Positions 8,292 to 14,644 of a stretch of 16,142 nt of DNA are shown here, one piece after another (position 1 is the stretch's first letter; each line of letters starts with the position of its first letter). This stretch comes from an uncultured Fidelibacterota bacterium (GTDB lineage: Bacteria; Fidelibacterota; Fidelibacteria; Fidelibacterales; Fidelibacteraceae): positions 1 to 16,142 of the forward strand of contig CALMFL010000242.1 of NCBI GenBank assembly GCA_937862595.1, written 5' to 3'. A program made the position numbers and the translations under genes. Under the pieces are notes generated by a model. It made no database searches, had not been told where the DNA came from, and saw only the letters and a program-made list of their open reading frames with translations.

Positions 8292-11200
8292 ATGAATTTT
8301 AAAAAATATATTGTAGCCGTTCTGCTTGCGGGAATAGCCTTATTTCCCTATGCGGCGACTACCGGTAAGATCAGCGGACGCATCATCGACAAAAGTACGG
8401 AGCAACCCCTTGCCGGTGCGAATATCATCGTGAAGGGGACCTCCCAGGGCGCGGCGGCTGATATAGAAGGATACTATACGATACTGAACGTCCCGCCCGG
8501 AACCTATACGGTGTCCGCGACCTATGTGGGTTACGCCAAGGTCGAACAGACGGACGTGATCGTGAAGATCGACCTGAACACCAAGGTGGATTTTGACATG
8601 GCGGTCGAAGCCTTCAAGGGACAGGAAGTCGTCGTCACGGCGCAGCGGCCCGTTGTCAGGACCGATATTTCCGGCAGTCAGACGAACATTTCCAACGACG
8701 AGATCAATGAAATGCCGGTTACCAGCGTTTCAGAGGCCATCTCCCTGCAGGCCGGCGTATCCGGACTTGAGATCCGAGGCGGTTCCTCCAGCGAGTTGCT
8801 GTACATGGTCGACGGCATGTCCACGAATGACCAGCGTTCCAATACGCCCTATACCAGCATCCCGATGTCGGCGGTGCAGGAAGTCCAGCTGCAGGTCGGA
8901 GGTTTCAGCGCGGAATACGACAACGCCCGCTCCGGGGTTGTCAGCGTTGTGACGAAAAAAGGGAACAAGGACAAATACACCGGGACCGCGGACATCCAGT
9001 ACACGCCCCTGCAGGCCAAACAGTTCGGAACGCCCCTCAGCGACCCCAACGGTTACTGGCACCGCGCCTTCATGGATGAGGACATCTGCTGGACCGGAAG
9101 CGGCAACGGCGTATGGGACATCTATACGAAAGCGCAGTATCGCGCCTTCGAGAGCGGTTATAACGGACTTTCCGAAGAACTGATGAAAGATTCCGATCCG
9201 ACGAACGACCTCACCCCGGCTCAGCTTAAAGAGATCTATGAATACGAACATAGGCGCCAGGTCGTACATGACGCCCCCGACTACATCGTCGACATGGGCT
9301 TCGGCGGTCCGGTGCCGGGCGGTTCCGCGCTGGGCAACCTGCGTTTCTATGCCTCGTACCGCGGCGCGCAAAGCGCCTATATCATCCCGCTTTCTCGGGA
9401 CACCTACAACGACGATGCGTTCAGAATGAACATGAGCGCGGACCTCTCGCCGAAAACGACCCTGACCTTGTCCGGGAACTGGGGCAAGACCCAGGCGGTC
9501 AGCACCACGGGCAACAACAGCCCCTCCACCGGCGGATACTATTCCTCGACCTGGAGCGTTGCGAACCTGGCGAGCCTCTCCTACGCCATGTTCCAGAACG
9601 GCTATAACAACCCCATTGACATCGAACGCTTCGGCTACGGCCTCGAACTGAACCATCAGTTCAACGAACGTTCCTTTGCCAAACTGATCGTCAACCGCAC
9701 CCGCACCGATTATGAGGTATATCCCCTGGATTCCCTGGACCTCACCGATACCCTGCGTCTTTTCGAAGATATTTTCGGCGCCTACGAATACGATATGATC
9801 AACGAGTATCCCAACGGCTACCATCCCTCCTACAGCCCGGGACTGGTCGAAGGACTCAGGACCGACTGGGCGGGTTTTGCCCGGGACCAGAGTTACAATA
9901 TCGTGACGACGATCAAAGGGGATTACCAGAACCAGATCGCCCGCAACAACGAGATCAAAACGGGTTTCAACTTTGTCCACACCCGGAATGTGGTGGACTC
10001 CTGGATGGTCGCGCCGATGACCACATGGGAAGAATACTACAACTGGGACCAGTCGCCCCTCCGTTTGGGCGCCTATGTGCTTGATAAACTGGAATTCGAA
10101 GGCCTGGTCGTGAACGCGGGTCTGCGTTTTGACATGTACAACATGAACGGGGAATGGTACGACCTAACCCCCTACGACACCCTGCTGAACGCCGTGTACG
10201 GATTCGGGCTGGATACGCTTGCGAACTATCGCAGGACCAAATCCGTTTACAGCCTTAACCCGCGCATCGGCATTTCTCACCCCATTTCCGTGAATTCGAA
10301 ATTATATTTCAACTACGGGCACTTCTCGTCGATGCCGACGGCGACCTATCTTTACATCGTCGACCGCTACGGCGACGGCGGGAACATCCAGCGCCTCGGC
10401 AATCCCGAACTGCCCTTCTCAAAGACCATCATGTACGAGCTGGGCTACGAGCACAGTTTCTTTGACCGCTACCTTGCCAAGATCGCCGCGTTCTACAACG
10501 ACACGAAGAACCAGGAGACCTGGACAAGCTACATCGGACTGGGAAGCGGCAAAGGCAAGACCAATTACAGCCTTGCCGAATCCAGGTCCTACCGCGATGT
10601 CAGCGGCTTTGAACTGACCCTGAAGAAAATGGGCACCTTCGTCAGCGGATTTGTGAACTACACCTATCAGCTCTACAGTTCCGGCGCCTTCGGGATCCCG
10701 AACGTCAAGCAGGAATACGAGACCAACCCGGCGCTGCTGGAAAACGACCTCAAGACCAACCCGGTCGAATACTACCCCTTCCCGGCGCCCTACGCGCGGG
10801 CCAGCCTGATCCTCAAAACGCCGCAGGGTTACTCCCTGGGCGGACTGAGTCCCGCCCTGACGGGCGGCTGGACGGTCAGCATGCTTGCCTCCTGGAACGA
10901 CGGAGGATATTCCAGCAGAACGGCCTATTCCCGGGTTACTCTCCCGCAGGACAATACGATCTTCTATCCCTTTGAATGGAAAGACACCTGGTCATGCGAC
11001 CTGAGAGCTTCCAAGGTTGTGTCGCTGAACAAAGTCAATCTCAGGATCTACCTCGATATCGACAATATCTTCAATATCAGGAACCTCTCCACGACCGGAA
11101 GCACCGGCGCCATCGACTGGCAGGACAACTACATCAACTCCCTGCACCTGTTCTGGGAAGAAGGGATCTTCCTCGGCGACGATAAGATCGGAGACTACAA

Positions 11201-11474
11201 CACCTACGGCGAATACGTCCCCATCGAATCCTATGCGAACCTTATGACCCAGGTTTCCCAGCCGCTTGAATCGGTGTTATACCACAATCAGGCGGACGGC
11301 GTGGAAAAAGGGGAGTCCTTCTATCGCTGGGACGGTTCGGAATTCGTTCTCCAAACCGAGTCGACCGTCGAAGAGCTTTACAGCAAAAAAGCCTACATCG
11401 ACATGCCGAACCTGACCTCCATGACCTTCCTGAATCCGAGAACCTTCCGGTTGGGTATTTCAGTAACATTTTAA
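8292..11474 (+). CDS. TonB-dependent outer-membrane receptor with carboxypeptidase-regulatory-like N-terminal domain (module B)
   Basis: Paralog of the receptor at 116, 1060 aa from this start. I prefer the ATG at 8292 (MNFKKYIVAV), which gives a compact signal peptide; an in-frame ATG at 8280 adds four residues, and neither has a good Shine-Dalgarno. Signal peptide ends near PYAA before TTGK. A CarboxypepD_reg-like domain covers about 22-104 (EQPLAGANIIVKG, VPPGTYTV), then QEVVVTAQRP, a plug (about 121-220; LLYMVDGMS, GGFSAEYDNARSGVVSVVTK) and a long barrel ending FRLGISVTF, a canonical barrel signal. Identity with the first receptor is highest in the N-terminal domain and plug and patchy in the barrel, as expected if the two recognise different ligands or partners. 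It starts 22 bp after the PorV-family gene and is followed 15 bp later by a secreted-protein gene. Confidence 0.92.
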   Translation: MNFKKYIVAVLLAGIALFPYAATTGKISGRIIDKSTEQPLAGANIIVKGTSQGAAADIEGYYTILNVPPGTYTVSATYVGYAKVEQTDVIVKIDLNTKVDFDMAVEAFKGQEVVVTAQRPVVRTDISGSQTNISNDEINEMPVTSVSEAISLQAGVSGLEIRGGSSSELLYMVDGMSTNDQRSNTPYTSIPMSAVQEVQLQVGGFSAEYDNARSGVVSVVTKKGNKDKYTGTADIQYTPLQAKQFGTPLSDPNGYWHRAFMDEDICWTGSGNGVWDIYTKAQYRAFESGYNGLSEELMKDSDPTNDLTPAQLKEIYEYEHRRQVVHDAPDYIVDMGFGGPVPGGSALGNLRFYASYRGAQSAYIIPLSRDTYNDDAFRMNMSADLSPKTTLTLSGNWGKTQAVSTTGNNSPSTGGYYSSTWSVANLASLSYAMFQNGYNNPIDIERFGYGLELNHQFNERSFAKLIVNRTRTDYEVYPLDSLDLTDTLRLFEDIFGAYEYDMINEYPNGYHPSYSPGLVEGLRTDWAGFARDQSYNIVTTIKGDYQNQIARNNEIKTGFNFVHTRNVVDSWMVAPMTTWEEYYNWDQSPLRLGAYVLDKLEFEGLVVNAGLRFDMYNMNGEWYDLTPYDTLLNAVYGFGLDTLANYRRTKSVYSLNPRIGISHPISVNSKLYFNYGHFSSMPTATYLYIVDRYGDGGNIQRLGNPELPFSKTIMYELGYEHSFFDRYLAKIAAFYNDTKNQETWTSYIGLGSGKGKTNYSLAESRSYRDVSGFELTLKKMGTFVSGFVNYTYQLYSSGAFGIPNVKQEYETNPALLENDLKTNPVEYYPFPAPYARASLILKTPQGYSLGGLSPALTGGWTVSMLASWNDGGYSSRTAYSRVTLPQDNTIFYPFEWKDTWSCDLRASKVVSLNKVNLRIYLDIDNIFNIRNLSTTGSTGAIDWQDNYINSLHLFWEEGIFLGDDKIGDYNTYGEYVPIESYANLMTQVSQPLESVLYHNQADGVEKGESFYRWDGSEFVLQTESTVEELYSKKAYIDMPNLTSMTFLNPRTFRLGISVTF

Positions 11475-11489
11475 GTCCTAAGGGAAATT

Positions 11490-13724
11490 ATGAAGAAGAT
11501 ATATAAAATAATAACCATTGGTATCCTGGCCGCAGGGCTTATGTATGCCGCGATTCCGCTGAGCAACCGCACCTGGGTGCGCGTAGGTTCGCTGCAGTCC
11601 CCCTTCGACGCCTGGGGCGCCGAGCGCGGATGGGATGCGAACTACTCCATCTATGAAGGATTGCTCTGGCCGGCGTGGTACAACCGTTCCGACAACTTCG
11701 TGATCGACCGCCAGTTCATGGCCTGCCGGAACTTTACCGCGACCAGCGGCGAAGTGCTGAATTTCAAATCCGCGAAATTCTCAAGCGGCGCCAGCTCCAC
11801 TCAGGTCATTCCCCAGGTCCTGACGCAGTCGGGAAAATATCCCTACTGCGAGATCAGCGTGGACGGAACGGCACAGTACGTGGACGATTACCTGGGTTCG
11901 AATATCGATCCCCTGCTTCCGGCGGACCGGGTGGTCACCAACACCGTGCGGACCGGCATGGGCGTGGACATGACCCGGAAGATCTATGCCTTCAGCCAGG
12001 CCTACAATGACAATTACTTCATTTACGAGTACACCTTCACCAACACCGGGAACATCGATGACGACGACGTGATCGAGCTCAGCAATACGATCCACGATTT
12101 CTATTTCGGATTGATGTCCCGCTACTGCACCTCCCGCGAGAACGAGGCCATCACGAACATGCGGACGAACACCTGGGGCGCGCATCAGTGGGTATACCAT
12201 ACACCCATGGCCGATGATCCGGAGATCCCGTATTTTTATTCGTGGCTCGGCCAGCTGAAGACGGCGGACATCACCATGACCTACGACAATGTCGGGGGTC
12301 CCTACCTTCCCGCCGAAGGGTCGATCGACAATGCCCGCATCCGCTGTCCGCAGTTCGTCGGTCAGGGCGTTCTGCATGTCGACAAAGCCTATAACGACCC
12401 CTCCTACGACAAGACCAAGATCCGTACCGGCTGGTACATCGGCGACACCTTCCCTCCCGAAGGCGCCGATCAGCAGGTGTGGGGTTTGCTGAATAACAAC
12501 TATGAAGACATGGGAACCTTTGACACGCCGCAGGATATCACGCACGAGATCGGCGACCGTCTGGCCCCGAACAGCCTGATCATCAACAAGGACGGCGCCG
12601 GGACCAACAGCTATCTGAGCTTCGGCCCCTACGAGATCCCCTTCGGCGAAAGCATCAAGATCGTCTTTTGCGAAGGCGTTTCCGGTCTGAGCCGGAAAAA
12701 AGCCATCGAAGTGGGAAAGAAATGGTACAAGGCCTATAACGGCAATACCGTTACCCTCGACCTGCCGCCGGCGCCCCTGTACCGCGATCCGGAACCCATT
12801 CATATGGGTGACGCCGAGAATCCCGTTCCCGCCGCCGCCATGGACATTTACAAGAACATGTGGGTCTATACCGGGAAGGATTCCATCGTACAGACCTTTA
12901 TGCGGGCCAAAGATAATTACGACAGCGATTTCGGCATTCCCCTTCCGCCGCCGCCTCCGTCCAGCTTCGAGATCCTTCCCCAGCCGGACCAGGTCTCGAT
13001 CGAATGGGCGAGGAATGCGGAATCGGACCCCGATTTCGAAGGCTACCGCCTCTACCGCGCCATGCTGGCGCCCGATTCCTTCTACCACCCGATCTTCGAA
13101 TGCAGCGTCACGGAAGGGAACGTAACGAACAGCTATTCCGACAAGGAACTGCTGCGGGGCATCAACTACTACTATTATATCGTATCCTACAGCGTCGACC
13201 CCGTGCTGGGCGAGCTGGAGAGCGGCCGCGCCTATACGCAGACGACGATCCCGACCAGCCTGAAGAAACCCCCGCGCGACATCGCGGACGACGGGCGGCT
13301 GATCAGCCAGATCGCGCAGGATTATGCGGACGGCCTGATCACGGATGCGGAACGCATCGACGCCGTGCTGGGCATGGTGCGGATCGTTCCGAACCCCTAC
13401 AACATCAAGAACCGTAAGATCACCTTCGGCACGGGCACGGACAAGGACAAGCTGATGTTCTACAACCTTCCGGCGAACTGCACGATCCGGATCTTCACGG
13501 AGCGCGGGGATATGGTGTCCGAGATCGACCACATAACCCGGGAAGGCATGTCCGCGGTGGCGGACGAGGCCTGGTACAGCAGTACGGATTCGCGCCAGGT
13601 GGTCAAGAGCGGCGTGTACATCGCGCACATCCAGGTCAGCCAGGATATCGACGAAACGGAAACGGGCCTGCCGCTGCTGTTCAAGGGCGAATCGGTCATC
13701 AAAAAATTCATCATCATCAGATAA
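11490..13724 (+). CDS. Secreted Fn3 protein with T9SS type A-like C-terminal domain (module B cargo)
   Basis: 744 aa, second member of the secreted family. Signal peptide residues 1-20 (MKKIYKIIT, cleavage at MYA before AIPLS). The unassigned N-terminal region (about 21-485) carries RTWVRVGSLQ, WGAERG, WPAWY, RNF, YTFTNTGN, YDNVGGP, SFGPYEIP, WVYTGKDS. Next come a PPPPP linker, an Fn3-like domain (about 489-590; VSIEWARN, FEGYRLYRA, INYYYYIVSY), a charged helical linker, and the terminal domain from 628 (RIVPNPYN, TIRIFTERGDMV, SGVYIAH, ending VIKKFIIIR). RBS AAGGGA (11480-11485). Nearer to the truncated protein at 14645 than to the one at 3362. A 615-codon reverse-strand open frame overlaps it, but that frame is in codon register and reflects avoidance of TTA, CTA and TCA codons. 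No enzymatic motif seen; an adhesin, matrix or binding role is possible. Confidence 0.85.
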   Translation: MKKIYKIITIGILAAGLMYAAIPLSNRTWVRVGSLQSPFDAWGAERGWDANYSIYEGLLWPAWYNRSDNFVIDRQFMACRNFTATSGEVLNFKSAKFSSGASSTQVIPQVLTQSGKYPYCEISVDGTAQYVDDYLGSNIDPLLPADRVVTNTVRTGMGVDMTRKIYAFSQAYNDNYFIYEYTFTNTGNIDDDDVIELSNTIHDFYFGLMSRYCTSRENEAITNMRTNTWGAHQWVYHTPMADDPEIPYFYSWLGQLKTADITMTYDNVGGPYLPAEGSIDNARIRCPQFVGQGVLHVDKAYNDPSYDKTKIRTGWYIGDTFPPEGADQQVWGLLNNNYEDMGTFDTPQDITHEIGDRLAPNSLIINKDGAGTNSYLSFGPYEIPFGESIKIVFCEGVSGLSRKKAIEVGKKWYKAYNGNTVTLDLPPAPLYRDPEPIHMGDAENPVPAAAMDIYKNMWVYTGKDSIVQTFMRAKDNYDSDFGIPLPPPPPSSFEILPQPDQVSIEWARNAESDPDFEGYRLYRAMLAPDSFYHPIFECSVTEGNVTNSYSDKELLRGINYYYYIVSYSVDPVLGELESGRAYTQTTIPTSLKKPPRDIADDGRLISQIAQDYADGLITDAERIDAVLGMVRIVPNPYNIKNRKITFGTGTDKDKLMFYNLPANCTIRIFTERGDMVSEIDHITREGMSAVADEAWYSSTDSRQVVKSGVYIAHIQVSQDIDETETGLPLLFKGESVIKKFIIIR
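12951..13005 (+). repeat. 55-bp exact direct repeat, copy 1
   Basis: This segment spans the proline linker and the start of the Fn3-like domain of the module B secreted protein. It is identical base for base to 16088-16142 and differs at the base just before it (g at 12950, t at 16087). The second copy runs to the window edge, so the true repeat may be longer on that side. Confidence 0.95.
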
Positions 13725-13728
13725 AAAA

Positions 13729-13734
13729 AGAGGT
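13729..13734 (+). promoter_or_regulatory. Ribosome binding site shared in form with the module A lipoprotein
   Basis: AGAGGT lies 8 bases before the ATG at 13743, directly after a run of seven A that follows the previous gene's stop codon. The same arrangement (stop, A-run, AGAGGT, ATG) occurs at 5717-5739. It decides the start of the second lipoprotein gene. Confidence 0.75.
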
Positions 13735-13742
13735 AGAATAGA

Positions 13743-14480
13743 ATGAAAACCAAAATAATGCTCAGTCTGGCAGCCTTACTTGTCATCGCCTTTGCCTTAA
13801 CGGGCTGCTTTGATGTTCCGCCCTCGCTTTATACGCCGATCGATCCGGACGAGGAGAACGCAAAGACCCCCGTCATTACAAGCGTCGACAAAACCTTTAT
13901 GTGGACCGACGAAACCCTGACCATCACCGGGTCGAATTTCTCGGATTCCCTTGACGAGAACTTCGTGTATTTTTACTCCGTAAGCGAACCGGTCATCGGC
14001 AGCACGGCCAGCGTGACGGATTCGATCACGACCGGCGGGACCTACAGCGTCGTATCGGATTTCAAGAACATCACGATCGTGACCAACACCTACGTGACCA
14101 CCATAACGACGGTCATCGATGCGGTTCCCACGGTCGTCGAATACCGTGAACCGACCGTGACCGAGGAGTACACCCTGACGGATGCCGACGAAATGGTGCT
14201 GACGAAGGTCGAGACCTTCCCGGTATTTACCAATATCGACACCACGACCGATGACACGACCGGCTACACCCGCATGATCCGCACCGTAACGACCTACAGC
14301 GGCATTACCGACTGGGTCAATCACAGCGCTCAGCTGGCCACCGTCGTTTCCGCAAGTCCGACGCAGCTGCAGGTCATTCCCCCGGCCATTGACGTCATCA
14401 ACTCCAAGATCACGATCCACGTTCAGGACGCCATCGCACCGGGTCACTGGGGCTACATCGATCTGATGGTCAAGCCGTAA
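13743..14480 (+). CDS. Lipoprotein with a split IPT/TIG-like domain (module B)
   Basis: 245 aa. Lipoprotein signal with lipobox LTGC; lipidated cysteine at residue 22. An acidic proline-containing tether follows, with PIDP at Cys+10 to +13. Residues 43-78 look like the first half of an IPT/TIG immunoglobulin-like domain (TPVITSVDK, LTITGSNFSDS, NFVYF). The typical second half appears at about 198-243 (LATVVSASPTQLQVIPP, SKITIHV). Between them are about 119 residues very rich in Thr and Val, apparently an insertion in the fold. TIG domains are common in FCB surface lipoproteins and usually mediate binding. It takes the third place in module B, 18 bp after the secreted gene, as the unrelated lipoprotein at 5737 does in module A. 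Lipoprotein status is firm; the TIG call is moderate. Confidence 0.82.
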   Translation: MKTKIMLSLAALLVIAFALTGCFDVPPSLYTPIDPDEENAKTPVITSVDKTFMWTDETLTITGSNFSDSLDENFVYFYSVSEPVIGSTASVTDSITTGGTYSVVSDFKNITIVTNTYVTTITTVIDAVPTVVEYREPTVTEEYTLTDADEMVLTKVETFPVFTNIDTTTDDTTGYTRMIRTVTTYSGITDWVNHSAQLATVVSASPTQLQVIPPAIDVINSKITIHVQDAIAPGHWGYIDLMVKP

Positions 14481-14503
14481 AGCAAGACCGACAACTTATT
14501 ATG

Positions 14504-14515
14504 TTGACGTGTCAA
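14504..14515. promoter_or_regulatory. Short palindrome, possible operator
   Basis: TTGAC, two bases, GTCAA: a perfect palindrome 24 bases after the lipoprotein stop. It resembles a CRP/FNR half-site pair (TTGA / TCAA), but the gap between halves is 4 bases where FNR-type sites have 6. A perfect 12-base palindrome can occur by chance. Confidence 0.2.
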
Positions 14516-14569
14516 GGATCACATGCCTTTCGGAACAAAGACGTAATGAGCTTATTTGCGATCACACAT

Positions 14570-14601
14570 ATATTGGCACACATACGCTTGTGTGCCAATA
14601 T
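14570..14601. promoter_or_regulatory. Perfect 13-bp inverted repeat, hairpin or operator
   Basis: Arms 14570-14582 (ATATTGGCACACA) and 14589-14601 are perfect reverse complements with a 6-base loop (TACGCT). In RNA this is a stable stem. Only three T follow at once, so it is not a classical intrinsic terminator. It lies 89 bases after one gene's stop and 43 bases before the next start, fitting a weak terminator, a leader structure for the next gene, or a dimeric regulator site. The structure is certain; the function is not. Confidence 0.6.
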
Positions 14602-14644
14602 GCTTTAAAGAAATAAAAGTTCTTTAGGAACAAAGGCCGGAAAA

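Larger units (their letters stand above)
14481..14644 (+). other. AT-rich intergenic gap, the longest in the window
   Basis: At 164 bp this is several times longer than the other spacers after the leader (10-43 bp). It contains a TTGAC-GT-GTCAA palindrome (14504-14515), a 13-bp hairpin (14570-14601) and an AT-only-looped inverted repeat (TAAAGAA / TTCTTTA, 14606-14626). These suggest the end of the module B transcript or separate control of the next gene. A 35-codon frame (14501-14608) is present but has no RBS and is not called. Confidence 0.6.

Noticed and set aside
11781..13628. Reverse-strand open frame of 615 codons under the module B secreted gene (similar ones at 1301-3022, 6019-6933, 8730-9980 and 14624-15631).
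   Set aside because: All are in exact codon register with the forward gene, so their stops correspond to forward TTA, CTA and TCA codons, which these genes rarely use. The forward frames have signal peptides, RBSs, paralogs and domain motifs; the reverse frames have none.
14501..14608. Small 35-codon frame in the intergenic gap, ending within the hairpin region, considered as a leader peptide.
   Set aside because: It has no Shine-Dalgarno, no run of regulatory codons, and no signal peptide pattern. A frame this short is expected by chance.
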